Shown in pieces: positions 8,005 through 17,039 of a DNA stretch of 64,000 bases. Both the position numbers and the translations under genes were made by a program. This DNA is from Streptomyces sp. S.PNR 29. GTDB lineage: Bacteria > Actinomycetota > Actinomycetes > Streptomycetales > Streptomycetaceae. Where the stretch lies: the NCBI RefSeq assembly GCF_030386795.1, contig NZ_JANUQM010000019.1, positions 62,001 to 126,000 of the forward strand, written 5' to 3'. The notes beneath the pieces were generated by a model, which ran no database searches, was not told the origin of the DNA, and saw nothing but the letters and a program-made list of their open reading frames with translations. How positions within the stretch are numbered: the stretch's first letter is position 1; the number at the start of each line of letters is the position of its first letter.

Positions 8005-10866
8005 TTAATCGACCGCCGAGAAGACGAAGGAGAACTCCGCCGGCTCGGCCCGCAGGAAGTACTGCGGCAACGGGCCCGGACCGCACGACTGCGAGCCGAT
8101 GCCGTGCTGCCCGTGGTCGAGGTTGACCCAGACCGTGTCGCCGGCCGCGAGGTCGGTCAGGTGCCGCGCCGCGTCCAGCTGCTCGGTCGTCCAGGGCCGG
8201 GCACTGAACCAGAACTCCGGGTCGCCCTCGATCCTCAGCCCGCCGAGCTCCACCCAGCGGACATCGGCACGGGCGCCGTTCTCCTGGGGGCGGACGTACG
8301 GCGTCTGCAGTTGCTCCACGGTCGACTCCCAGCGGCCGACCATGGACGCCGTCCTGCTGTCCGGGTACGCCTCACCGGGGCCACCGCCGAACCACGTCAC
8401 CTCCTCGGCGGACGACAGCCCGAACCGGATGCCGAGCCTCGGCAGCGGCACCGTCCAGTCGCCCTCCGGCTTCACGGACACGGTCAGCCGCAGCCGTTCG
8501 CCGTCGGACGTCCAGCGGTAGACCGTGCTCAGGCCCACCTCCCGGGCCGCGGGCGCCACCCGGGTCCGAACCGTCAGCGCGTCGTCGCCCAGCTCCACGC
8601 CCTCCAGGCGGTGCCGCATGCGGTGCAGGCCCAGGGTGCGCCACAGCACCCCGTAGCGGGTGTCCGTCTGCCACTCCGCGCCGTCGTCGTTGTCGGTCGT
8701 GGCCCGCCACACGTCCAGGCGCAGCCCGGTCACGTCGACGCCGCCGATCGTCCTCAGCGCCCCGGTACGGGCGTCGAAGGCGGCCGGGCCGAGCGTGATG
8801 CCGCGCTCGCCGCGTACGGGCCGGTCGGTCGCGGGGACGATCGGCAGCGGCCGGGCGGCCACGGCGAACTGGCCCCAGGCCACCACATGGTCCTTCGGTG
8901 CCCAGGCGGTGTCGGCGGGGAGCAGCGCCCGCACCGTCCACTGGCGCTCGCCGCCGCGACCGTCCGCGGGCGGTTCCGGCAGCTTGACCTCGGCCGTCTC
9001 GCCCGGCGCCAGCGGCGGCACCGCCAGCGGGCCCGACTCGACGGTCTCGCCGTCCACCTGGCACGACCACTCGAAGGCCAGCGCGGACAGGTCGGCGAAG
9101 TCGTACTTGTTGGTGATCCGTACGGTCCCGTCGGTGCCGTCGCCCTCGATGCGGACCGGCTCGATCACCTTCTTGTACTCGACGAGCCCCGGCGACGGCT
9201 TCCGGTCCGGGAAGATCAGCCCGTCGCAGACGAAGTTCCCGTCGTGCAGTTCCTCGCCGAAGTCACCGCCGTAGGCGTAGCCCAGCTCCGGGTGCTTGAT
9301 GCCGTGGTCGATCCACTCCCAGATGAAGCCGCCCTGGAGCCGGTCGTACTTCTCGAACAGCTCCTGGTAGTCGGCGAGTCCGCCGGGCCCGTTGCCCATG
9401 GCGTGCCCGTACTCGCACTGGATGAAGGGGAGTTCGCGGCGCTTGTGGGTGCCGCCGTCCAGCTCCTTGCCGATGCTCTCGACCTCGGCGTGGAAGGCGT
9501 ACATCCGCGAGTAGACGTCCGTGTCGCGGCAGTCCCAGTCGCCCTCGTAGTGGACGAGGCGCGAGGAGTCCCGGTCGTGGATCCACTCGGCCATCGCCGT
9601 CAGCCCGCGTCCGGTGCCGCACTCGTTGCCGAGGGACCAGAACACGATCGACGGGTGGTTCTTGTCCCGCTCGACCATGCGGGCGGCGCGGTCGAGGAGG
9701 GCGGGGGTCCAGCGGTCGTCGTCGACGGGGTTGTCGCGCCAGGCCTGCTCGGTGAAGCCGTGGGTCTCCAGGTCGCACTCGTCGATGACCCACAGACCGT
9801 ACTCGTCGCACAGGTCGAGGAAGGCGGGGTGCGGCGGGTAGTGCGAGGTGCGGACGGCGTTGATGTTGTGCCGCTTCATCAGCAGCACGTCCTCGCGCAT
9901 GGTCTCCAGGTCGAGGGCACGGCCCTTCTCCGGGTGCCACTCGTGCCGGTTGACGCCCTTGAAGAGGACGGGCGTGCCGTTGACCTTGATGAGCCCGTCC
10001 TCCAGGACGACGGTCCGGAAGCCGATCCGCAGCGGCACCCGCTCGCCCTCGGTCGCCAGCACACCGTCGTACAGCCGCGGCGTCTCCGCCGACCACGGCT
10101 CGACGGCGACCGTCACCGGCTCACCGGTCGCGACGTCGATGTCCAGCTCCGGGACGGTCACCCGCCCGTCGACGTCGGAGTCGACGCGCAGGGTGCCCTC
10201 GCCGGTGGTGTGGTCGTAGGAGGCGTGCACGAAGAAGTCGCCCGCGCTGCCCGCCGGGCGGTGCAGCAGCGTCACGTCCCGGAAGATGCCGGGCAGCCAC
10301 CACTGGTCCTGGTCCTCCAGGTACGACCCCGCCGACCACTGGTGGACGCGGACCGCGAGGACGTTGCCCGCCGGCTTCAGCAGGTGCCCGACCGCGAACT
10401 CGTGCGGCAGCCGGGAGCCCTTGAACTCACCGATGTCCGTGCCGTTCAGCCACACCCGGGCGCAGGACTCGACGCCGTCGAAGCGCAGCACCGCGCCGCC
10501 CTCGGCCGGCCAGTCCTCCGGCAGGTCGAAGACGCGCAGGTGGTCGCCGGTGGGGTTCTCGGTCGGGACGTGCGGGGGGTCGACCGGGAAGGGGTACAGG
10601 TGGTTGGTGTAGATCGGGGATCCGTGCCCCTGGAGGACCCAGTGGCCGGGGACCGTGACCTCGGCCCAGTCCCCGGAGTCGTACCCGGGCGCGGCGAACG
10701 CGTCGTCCTCGGCGTCGGCGGTCGCCGACACGCGAAGACGCCACCTACCGTTCAGGGACAGGGACTTCGCGTCCGAGGACGCGTACCAGGCGCGGGGCGG
10801 AAGGGCTCCGCTGCCCGGGGAGACGTCCTCGACGTAGTCGACGGATGGGGTCGTGCGGAAAGACAT
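8005..10866 (-). CDS. beta-galactosidase, GH2 (LacZ type)
   Basis: A 953-residue cytoplasmic enzyme (no signal peptide) hydrolysing beta-galactosides. The ATG at 10866 follows TAGGAGACCG and sits 11 bases after the permease stop. Order: N-terminal jelly-roll sugar-binding domain (to about 200), Ig-like domain, TIM barrel from about 290 with NRHEWHP (307-312), acid/base Glu415 in WSLGNECG and nucleophile Glu485 in IQCEYGHAMG, then the C-terminal beta-galactosidase small-chain domain. As the last gene of a sugar ABC-import operon it probably splits the imported oligosaccharide. The open frame continues upstream only as an antisense-like shadow of the permease gene. Confidence 0.93.
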   Translation of the reverse strand: MSFRTTPSVDYVEDVSPGSGALPPRAWYASSDAKSLSLNGRWRLRVSATADAEDDAFAAPGYDSGDWAEVTVPGHWVLQGHGSPIYTNHLYPFPVDPPHVPTENPTGDHLRVFDLPEDWPAEGGAVLRFDGVESCARVWLNGTDIGEFKGSRLPHEFAVGHLLKPAGNVLAVRVHQWSAGSYLEDQDQWWLPGIFRDVTLLHRPAGSAGDFFVHASYDHTTGEGTLRVDSDVDGRVTVPELDIDVATGEPVTVAVEPWSAETPRLYDGVLATEGERVPLRIGFRTVVLEDGLIKVNGTPVLFKGVNRHEWHPEKGRALDLETMREDVLLMKRHNINAVRTSHYPPHPAFLDLCDEYGLWVIDECDLETHGFTEQAWRDNPVDDDRWTPALLDRAARMVERDKNHPSIVFWSLGNECGTGRGLTAMAEWIHDRDSSRLVHYEGDWDCRDTDVYSRMYAFHAEVESIGKELDGGTHKRRELPFIQCEYGHAMGNGPGGLADYQELFEKYDRLQGGFIWEWIDHGIKHPELGYAYGGDFGEELHDGNFVCDGLIFPDRKPSPGLVEYKKVIEPVRIEGDGTDGTVRITNKYDFADLSALAFEWSCQVDGETVESGPLAVPPLAPGETAEVKLPEPPADGRGGERQWTVRALLPADTAWAPKDHVVAWGQFAVAARPLPIVPATDRPVRGERGITLGPAAFDARTGALRTIGGVDVTGLRLDVWRATTDNDDGAEWQTDTRYGVLWRTLGLHRMRHRLEGVELGDDALTVRTRVAPAAREVGLSTVYRWTSDGERLRLTVSVKPEGDWTVPLPRLGIRFGLSSAEEVTWFGGGPGEAYPDSRTASMVGRWESTVEQLQTPYVRPQENGARADVRWVELGGLRIEGDPEFWFSARPWTTEQLDAARHLTDLAAGDTVWVNLDHGQHGIGSQSCGPGPLPQYFLRAEPAEFSFVFSAVD

Positions 10867-10877
10867 CGGTCTCCTAG

Positions 10878-11774
10878 CTAGCCCTTGATGCCGGTCTGTG
10901 CGATGCCCTGCACCAGCCAGCGCTGGAGGAAGAGGAACACGAACACCAGGGGCAGGATGGAAACGGCCGTGGCCATGAAGATCATATGGAAGACGACGGT
11001 CTGGTTGGTCATATAGCTGGAGAGCGCGACCTGGACGGTCCACGCACTCGGGTCCTGGCCGATGACCAGCGGCCACAGGAAGGCGTTCCAGCCCTGGATG
11101 AAGGTGATGGTCGCCATCGCCGCGAAGAAGTTCAGCGAGTTGGGCACCACGATGCGCCAGTACGCGCCCCAGTAGCCCAGTCCGTCCACGCGTGCCGCCT
11201 CCTCCAGCTCCTTGGGGAACCCCAGGAAGTACTGCCGGAACAGGAAGCAGGTGAAACCACTGAACAGCCCCGGGATGATGAGACCCCGGTAGGTGTCCAC
11301 CCAGCCGAGCGACGACACGAGCACGAAGCTCGGGACGAAGGTGACGGCGGTGGGGACCATCAGGGTCCCGAGGACCGCGTAGAAGACCTTGTTGGCGTGC
11401 TTGTACGGGATGCGCGCGAGACCGTAGCCGGCCAGGGAGCACACCAGCAGGACGCCGACGGTGTGCAGGGTGGCCACGATCGCCGAGTTCCACAGGGACT
11501 GGGCGAAGGGGACCGTCTCGTCGGTGAACAGCTCCTTGATGTTCCCCCACTGGATGTCCGTGGGGAAAATCTTCCAGTTCTCGCCCGTGATCTCGGCGTC
11601 GGTGGAGAGGGCGTTGCGGAGGAGAACGTAGAACGGGACCAGGAAGAGGAAGGCAGCGACGCCGGTGGCGACGTAGAGGCCGGTATTGCCGATCACACCG
11701 CCACCGCGCTTGACGCGGCCGGGCTTGCCGGTCGGCGGCGCGGACTTCTGGATGTCGGGCATGGTGGTGGTCAC
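10878..11774 (-). CDS. carbohydrate ABC transporter permease (MalG type)
   Basis: A 298-residue membrane protein with six transmembrane helices. The cytoplasmic EAA loop reads EEAARVDGLGYWGAYWRIVVPNS in shape (starting near 11200 on the minus strand), the contact for the shared ATPase. The GTG at 11774 overlaps the preceding TGA (GTGA), implying translational coupling; ATG at 11762 is an alternative. It partners the MalF-type permease upstream. No ATPase gene is in the operon, so a general MsiK-like ATPase encoded elsewhere is expected, as known in Streptomyces. Confidence 0.9.
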   Translation of the reverse strand: MTTTMPDIQKSAPPTGKPGRVKRGGGVIGNTGLYVATGVAAFLFLVPFYVLLRNALSTDAEITGENWKIFPTDIQWGNIKELFTDETVPFAQSLWNSAIVATLHTVGVLLVCSLAGYGLARIPYKHANKVFYAVLGTLMVPTAVTFVPSFVLVSSLGWVDTYRGLIIPGLFSGFTCFLFRQYFLGFPKELEEAARVDGLGYWGAYWRIVVPNSLNFFAAMATITFIQGWNAFLWPLVIGQDPSAWTVQVALSSYMTNQTVVFHMIFMATAVSILPLVFVFLFLQRWLVQGIAQTGIKG

Positions 11775-12736
11775 TTGGACTCGTCCCCCCTTCCGAAGCC
11801 CATGATCTTGCCCTGGAGCAGGGTCACGGCACAGATCAGCACGGTCAGGATGAGCGCTCCCGCGCTGCCGGCGCCGTAGTCCTGGCTCTCGCCCAGGGCC
11901 TTGTAGTACAGCTCCATGAGGGGCGGGCGGCCCCAGGTGGTCTTCGACAGCAGGTTGAAGAACTCGTCGAAGGCCTGGTAGGCGGCGATGAGCAGGAGCA
12001 GGATCACCGCGGTGGACGTGGCACGCAGCTGGGGCAGGGTGATGTGCCGGAAGGTCTGCCAGCCCGGCTTGGCGCCGTCGAGGGCGGCCGCCTCGTACAG
12101 CTCGTCCGGGATGTTCTGCAGCGCCGCGATGAACAGGATCATGTAGAAGCCGGACTGGAGCCACAGCCGGGCGGTCACGATGACCAGCCAGTACCAGGGC
12201 GGGTTGGGGTCGATCAGCCAGGCGATGTTGTCGATCCCGAACCAGCCGAGGACCGTGTTCATCAGGCCGAAGCGGACGCCGCTGAAGATGGACATCTTCC
12301 AGATCAGCGCGGCGGCCACATAACTCACCGCGGTCGGCAGGAAGAAGACCGAGCGGAAGAACGCCCGCATGAACCGCAGCCGGTTCACCAGCAGGGCCAG
12401 GCCCAGCGAGAGCGCCCAGGTGGTGGGCACGATGAACGCGGCGAAGACGGTGAAGGTGCCGAGCGAGCCGACGAAGTCGTCGTTCGTCAGCATGTACGTG
12501 TAGTTGTCGAACCCGACGAACTTGTCGGGCGTGACGGTGAAGCGGGCCTCGAAGAAGCTGAGCCAGAGGCTCCAGAGGATCGGCGCGTAGACGAAGATCG
12601 CCAGACCGATCAGGAACGGCCCGGTGAAGAGCCAGAAGTTGAAGGTGGGGCTGCCCCGCAGACCCCGCCGCGGCTTGGCCGGTGAGGCCTTCGCCGAGGC
12701 GGGGCGCGCGAGGTCGCGCGTCGTGGTCGTCGACAT
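11771..12736 (-). CDS. carbohydrate ABC transporter permease (MalF type)
   Basis: A 321-residue inner-membrane protein with six helices after a cytoplasmic basic N-terminus (PAKPRRGLRGS). The EAA loop is seen as YEAAALDGAKPGWQTFRHI. It follows the binding-protein gene by 20 bases and overlaps the next permease by 4. The pair forms the translocation channel for the sugar captured by the lipoprotein. Confidence 0.9.
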   Translation of the reverse strand: MSTTTTRDLARPASAKASPAKPRRGLRGSPTFNFWLFTGPFLIGLAIFVYAPILWSLWLSFFEARFTVTPDKFVGFDNYTYMLTNDDFVGSLGTFTVFAAFIVPTTWALSLGLALLVNRLRFMRAFFRSVFFLPTAVSYVAAALIWKMSIFSGVRFGLMNTVLGWFGIDNIAWLIDPNPPWYWLVIVTARLWLQSGFYMILFIAALQNIPDELYEAAALDGAKPGWQTFRHITLPQLRATSTAVILLLLIAAYQAFDEFFNLLSKTTWGRPPLMELYYKALGESQDYGAGSAGALILTVLICAVTLLQGKIMGFGRGDESK

Positions 12737-12756
12737 GTCGTGGTCCGTTCCGCGGC

Positions 12757-14022
12757 TTATCCGAACAGCTTCTTGAGCTCGCGGTTGACGGCCACGTCGG
12801 CCTTGTCGAGAGCCTTCTCCGGGTCCATGCTCTTGCGGACGGAGTTGGCGAAGACGTCCTCCAGGGCGGTGATCATGGCCTGGGTCCAGCCGATGTTGTC
12901 GAAGTGACCGAACTCGTTGAAGAGCCGGACGCCCTCAGCCGCGTTGCCCGACTTGAGCTTGGTGGCGGACTGCGCGAGCGACTTGCGCGGCGGGATGTGG
13001 AAGCCGTAGGAGGTGGCCCAGTCCTCCTGGTACTTCTTCTGGTCGATCCACAGCCACTTCACGAACTCCTTGGCCGCGTCGACGTTCTTGCCCTTGGCGT
13101 TGACGAACATCGACCAGCCGCCGTTGTAGACCGACTGCTTGCCGGAGTCGACGGTCTTCGGGAAGGGGAAGACGCCCCAGTCGTCGCCGAGCGCCTGCTG
13201 GATCTGCGGCATCGCCCACATGCCGCAGAACTGGATGGCGCACAGGCCCTGGTTGAGCGAGGAGGGGTCCCAGGACTCGGTCGGGGCGCCGAGGAGGAGG
13301 TGGCCGCTGGTGAACAGCTTGCGCATCTTCTTGAGGCCCTCGACGACGCCGTCCGTGTGGTAGGCGATCTCGTTCTTCTCGTTGAGGGTGTCGGCGCCCG
13401 CCGACCAGATCATCGGGTTGATGACGTTGTGCAGGTCGTTGCCCAGGTACAGGCCCTTGACCTTGCCGGTGGTGAGCTTGGCGGCGGCCTCCATCAGCTC
13501 GTCGAGCGTGGTCGGCACCTCGACCTTGGCCTTCTCCAGCATCGACTTGCGGTAGAAGAAGAACTGCGGGTCGTCGATCATGCGGACGCCGTATATCTTC
13601 CCGTCGACCGTGTGCGACTTGATGTCGGCCGGGTTGAAGTCGTCCTTGACCGGGTCGATGATGTCGGTCAGGTCCGCCACCTGACCGCTCTTCACCATCT
13701 GGATCTGCGGGTGGAACTCGAACAGGTCCGGCGCGTTCTTGGTGAGCAGGGCCGAGAAGAGCTTGCTCTCGAAGTCCGCGCTGGTGATCCACTGCGTGGT
13801 GACGTTGGCGTCCTTGTAGGCCTTCGCGTAGCGCTTGATGGCTTGCTCGGTGCCCGCCTCGCCGTACGCGTGGAACATCTGCACCAGGTTCGTTCCGGAA
13901 CCGCCGCCGCTGCCGCGGCCGTTGTTGCTGCCGCACGCGGAGAGCGTGCCGGCGGCGGTCAGGCCCAGGGCGGCCCGCAGTACGTTTCGGCGGTCCCAGT
14001 TGCTGTTGCTCAATGCCGACAT
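12757..14022 (-). CDS. sugar ABC transporter substrate-binding lipoprotein, probably Tat-exported
   Basis: A 421-residue extracellular solute-binding protein (family 1). The ATG at 14022 follows AAGGAC; the frame extends upstream but without coding character. The N-terminus combines a twin-arginine motif (DRRNVLRAALG) with a lipobox ending LSAC, so it should be exported folded and lipid-anchored at that Cys. It is the first gene of the operon with two permeases and a beta-galactosidase, so a galactoside oligosaccharide is the likely ligand. The promoter region 14023-14304 contains several repeats. Confidence 0.92.
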   Translation of the reverse strand: MSALSNSNWDRRNVLRAALGLTAAGTLSACGSNNGRGSGGGSGTNLVQMFHAYGEAGTEQAIKRYAKAYKDANVTTQWITSADFESKLFSALLTKNAPDLFEFHPQIQMVKSGQVADLTDIIDPVKDDFNPADIKSHTVDGKIYGVRMIDDPQFFFYRKSMLEKAKVEVPTTLDELMEAAAKLTTGKVKGLYLGNDLHNVINPMIWSAGADTLNEKNEIAYHTDGVVEGLKKMRKLFTSGHLLLGAPTESWDPSSLNQGLCAIQFCGMWAMPQIQQALGDDWGVFPFPKTVDSGKQSVYNGGWSMFVNAKGKNVDAAKEFVKWLWIDQKKYQEDWATSYGFHIPPRKSLAQSATKLKSGNAAEGVRLFNEFGHFDNIGWTQAMITALEDVFANSVRKSMDPEKALDKADVAVNRELKKLFG

Positions 14023-14132
14023 GCTGACGTCCTTGTCTCGTTTGCGGCTGCGGCTCGGTGGCTCAGCGTCAAGTGGCTCAAAGAGGGTTGCGGTGCGGGA
14101 CGTTAACCTTCGGCTAAGGCTTCGGCAAGGGG

Positions 14133-14180
14133 TTGAACGAAGTCTGTTCGAAGCGTTGCGAAACGTTCGGGATGCCGAAC
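14133..14180. promoter_or_regulatory. inverted repeats in the promoter of the sugar-import operon
   Basis: Two symmetric elements lie 110-160 bp upstream of the binding-protein start. GAAC-N7-GTTC is at 14135-14149 inside TTGAACGAAGTCTGTTCGAA, and the perfect GTTCGG-GATG-CCGAAC at 14165-14180. They suit a dimeric repressor; the adjacent ROK regulator is the obvious candidate by position. Confidence 0.45.
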
Positions 14181-14231
14181 CTGACGGGGTATCGGCCCGC
14201 CGCACCAGCGGCCCGCCATCCTTGAAGAGGA

Positions 14232-14255
14232 GGAATTACTTCCGGAATTACTTCA
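14232..14255. repeat. tandem 12-bp direct repeat upstream of the sugar operon
   Basis: GGAATTACTTCC and GGAATTACTTCA lie head to tail at 14232-14243 and 14244-14255, followed by a partial third GGAAC. The AT content is high for this genome. It lies between the ROK stop and the sugar-operon promoter. Confidence 0.6.
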
Positions 14256-14304
14256 GGAACCAGGCCTGCTTGGTCTTTCGGTCGGAGGTCGGTTCCTTCC
14301 GTCG

Positions 14305-15549
14305 TCATGAAGGCGGCGCGGTACGGCTCCTTGCGGGGACGGTGCGTTTGTTGCTCCTCTGCCCGACGGACTGCAGGGCACCTTCGAGCGCGAACGTCGC
14401 CGCGCCCAGGCACACCGGGTCGGTGGGGATCGGAGAGAGGACGATGTCGGTGGCGGCCAGCGGCCGCCGGAGCGCGTGCCGGGCGACGGCCTCGCGCACC
14501 TCGGCCAGGAGGGGCTCGCCGAGCGTGGCCGCCACCCAGCTGCTGAGCACGACCACCTCGGGGTTGAGCACGTTGACCAGGTCGGCGATCCCGGCGCCCA
14601 GGTAGCGGGCGGTGTCCCGGACCACCTTCACCGCCACGGGGTCGTTCGCGGCGACCCCGCGGGCCAGCGCGTCGATGGTGGCCGTCTGGTCCTCGGGGTG
14701 CAGCAGCGTGCTCTGCGGGCTCAGCTCCCTCAGGTTCAGCATGATCCCGGGCGCCCCGACGTACGTCTCCACGCAGCCGTGGTTGCCGCAGTGGCACAGC
14801 CGCCCGTCCAGCACGAGCGTGGTGTGGCCCCACTCGCCGGCGCTGTTGCTCCCGCCCCGGTGCAGCCCGCCGCCCAGCACGAGCCCGGCGCCCACCCCGG
14901 TCCCGAGGTTCACCACGACCGCGTCCCCGTACCCGCGCGCGGCCCCGAACCACAGCTCGGCCACCGCGCAGGCGCGCAACGGGTTGTCCAGGTACAGCGG
15001 GTAGGCGATGTGCTCGGTGAGCAGGTCGAGGAGCGGCACGTCGTGCCAGTCCCAGTTCGGCGCGTACTCGGCGATGCCGGTGTCCCGGTCCACCTGGCCC
15101 GGCACGCTCACCCCCACGCCGAGCACCCGGGCGCCCTCGACGCCGGCCTGCGCGACCACCGAGCCGACGGCCGTGGCGACGTGGCCGACCACCTGCTCGG
15201 GCCGGCTCTCGCCGGGGCGCATGTCCTCGTCGGCGCGGGCCAGCACGTTCAGGGCGAGGTCGAACAGCTCCACGCGGACATAGGTCTCCGCGATGTCCAC
15301 CCCGATCAGCGCGCCCCCCGACGCGTTGACGGCGACCAGACCCCGGGGGCGGCCGCCGGCCGAGTCCTCGAACCCGACCTCGGTGATCATCCGCAGGTCG
15401 AGCAGCTCGCCGACGAGGGTGGCGACCGTGGCGAGGCTGAGGCCGGTGGCGGCCGCCAGCTCCTGCCGGGACGTGGGTGACTGGGCGATGATCTGGCGCA
15501 GCACCTCATAGCGGTTCGCCGTGCGGATGTCACGTGATGTGCGCTTCAC
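14305..15549 (-). CDS. ROK-family transcriptional repressor
   Basis: A 414-residue protein. Residues 15-65 are an N-terminal winged HTH (TSRQELAAATGLSLATVATLV); the rest is the ROK sugar-kinase-like fold with the zinc signature CHCGNHGCVETY and ATP-site glycines (VVNLGTGVGAGLVLGG). The GTG at 15549 gives the usual start (VKRTSRDIRT); a GGAAGGGA lies rather far upstream, so the start is not certain. Transcribed in the same direction as the sugar operon and directly upstream, it probably controls it with a sugar inducer. Confidence 0.87.
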   Translation of the reverse strand: MKRTSRDIRTANRYEVLRQIIAQSPTSRQELAAATGLSLATVATLVGELLDLRMITEVGFEDSAGGRPRGLVAVNASGGALIGVDIAETYVRVELFDLALNVLARADEDMRPGESRPEQVVGHVATAVGSVVAQAGVEGARVLGVGVSVPGQVDRDTGIAEYAPNWDWHDVPLLDLLTEHIAYPLYLDNPLRACAVAELWFGAARGYGDAVVVNLGTGVGAGLVLGGGLHRGGSNSAGEWGHTTLVLDGRLCHCGNHGCVETYVGAPGIMLNLRELSPQSTLLHPEDQTATIDALARGVAANDPVAVKVVRDTARYLGAGIADLVNVLNPEVVVLSSWVAATLGEPLLAEVREAVARHALRRPLAATDIVLSPIPTDPVCLGAATFALEGALQSVGQRSNKRTVPARSRTAPPS

Positions 15550-15642
15550 CGAACAGCACCCATCCCTTCCAGGCCAGGCCGGGGCTACCTCGGCACCGGC
15601 GCGGCGCAAGGCTATGGGGTGCCGGGGACTTTCGACAAGGGG

Positions 15643-16908
15643 TTAGGAAAGGGGCTTTATAAAGTCGGCGCCCAGCGCGTCGCGCACAAAGGCGTTGGTG
15701 AACTTACCGGCCGGATCCAGCTCCCCGGCCAGCGCCCGGAAATCCCCGAGCCGCGGGTACCGCTCCCGCAGCACCGCCGCCGGCACGGTGAACACCTTCC
15801 CCCAGTGCGGCCGCGCCTGGAAGGCGTCCAGCGCCTCCTCCACCCGCCGCACCACCGGCAGCACCGCCGCCGTGTCCTCGACCCAGGTGAAGTGCACCGC
15901 CACGCTGTCCCGTCCGTACGCCGGGCTCAGCCACTGCTCGTCGGCGGCGATCGTGCGCACCTCACAGATCTGCAGCACCGGGGCGACCGTCGTCCGTATC
16001 GCGTCCAGCGCCCGCAGCGCGTCGAGGGCGTGCGGCCGTGGCATCAGGTACTCCGACTGCAGCTCGGCCCCGCTGCTCGGGGTGAACTCCGCCCGGAAGT
16101 GCGGCAGCCGCTCGTGCCACGGCCCGGGCACGCCGAACTGCTCGGTGCAGTGGACGGCGGACATGCCCGGTACCGGATGCATCTTCTCGGTGGCGGGCGT
16201 GGCCCACGGGAAGCCGGGCAGTGGCTGGTCGGTGCGCCGCTTCAGCCACACCTGCCTGAAACCCGGCGCACGCCAGTCGGTGAACAGGCTGACGCTGTAC
16301 GCCGTCGCCGCCACGGTCTCGTGGTCCAGCCCGTCCAGCGGCAGCTCGGTGAAGACGTGCTGCTCGACGTCGAAGGAGGGCTCCAGGTCGAGGGTGAGGG
16401 CGGTGACGACTCCCAGGGCACCCAGGGAGGTGACGGCGCCGCCGAACCGCGGGTCACCCCGCCCGATCGTCACCGTCGAGCCGTCCGCCACGACCAGCTC
16501 GACCTCCCGCACGGCCGACGCCAGCGGTCCGTTGGCCACCCCGGACCCGTGCGTGCCGGTCGCCACCGACCCGGCCACGGAGATGTGCGGAAGCGAGGCC
16601 ATGTTGGGCAGCGCCAGCCCGTGCCCGTGCACCCGGCGGGCCAGTTCCGCGTACCGGACACCGCCGCCGACCCGTACCGTACGGGCCGTGCTGTCGACCT
16701 CCACCTGCGGCGGCAGCGCGTCGAGCGAGAGGAGGACCCCGTCACCGCCGGGTTCGGCGATCTCGTTGAAGGAGTGCCCGCTGCCGAGCACCCGCACCCG
16801 CGCGCTGCCGGCGACCAGTGACCGCAGCGCGTCGAGCGAGTGCGGCCGCTGGAGCTCCTTGGCGGTGTAGGTGATGTTGCCGGCCCAGTTGGTCACGGTC
16901 TCGGTCAT
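15643..16908 (-). CDS. aldO: alditol oxidase
   Basis: A 421-residue flavoenzyme that oxidises the terminal hydroxyl of xylitol or sorbitol with oxygen, making the aldose and hydrogen peroxide. The ATG at 16908 follows GGGGAGGGG at good spacing and opens with TETVTNWAGNITY, which I recognise from Streptomyces AldO. The covalent FAD ligand is His45 in GSGHSFNEI. The active-site Glu316 and Arg318 (QICEVRT) and Lys371 (HWGKVFT) match the known AldO set. The FAD_binding_4 domain is N-terminal and the ALO-like domain C-terminal. Cytoplasmic, monocistronic, divergent from the dehydrogenase gene. Confidence 0.93.
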   Translation of the reverse strand: MTETVTNWAGNITYTAKELQRPHSLDALRSLVAGSARVRVLGSGHSFNEIAEPGGDGVLLSLDALPPQVEVDSTARTVRVGGGVRYAELARRVHGHGLALPNMASLPHISVAGSVATGTHGSGVANGPLASAVREVELVVADGSTVTIGRGDPRFGGAVTSLGALGVVTALTLDLEPSFDVEQHVFTELPLDGLDHETVAATAYSVSLFTDWRAPGFRQVWLKRRTDQPLPGFPWATPATEKMHPVPGMSAVHCTEQFGVPGPWHERLPHFRAEFTPSSGAELQSEYLMPRPHALDALRALDAIRTTVAPVLQICEVRTIAADEQWLSPAYGRDSVAVHFTWVEDTAAVLPVVRRVEEALDAFQARPHWGKVFTVPAAVLRERYPRLGDFRALAGELDPAGKFTNAFVRDALGADFIKPLS

Positions 16909-17039
16909 CCGGTCGCCCCTCCCCGGGGAATTCAGGAACCAGGAGTTCAACGCCGGAACCTACCCCGGTCGCCGGAGCTCGGCTCTACCGTGGAGATCGC
17001 TTTCTACCCGCCCCGTCACCCGAGCCGGAGGCCACCGTC

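Noticed and set aside
8104..10881. 925-codon plus-strand open frame
   Set aside because: Antisense to the GH2 beta-galactosidase; Val/Arg/Gly-rich with no domain, as expected for a GC-rich shadow frame.
10867..11550. N-terminal extension of the beta-galactosidase
   Set aside because: It is an out-of-frame reading of the MalG-type permease gene; the ATG at 10866 has a good ribosome binding site and the usual GH2 N-terminus.
15655..15664. CTTTATAAAG palindrome as an operator
   Set aside because: It lies inside the last codons of aldO and is short; probably chance.
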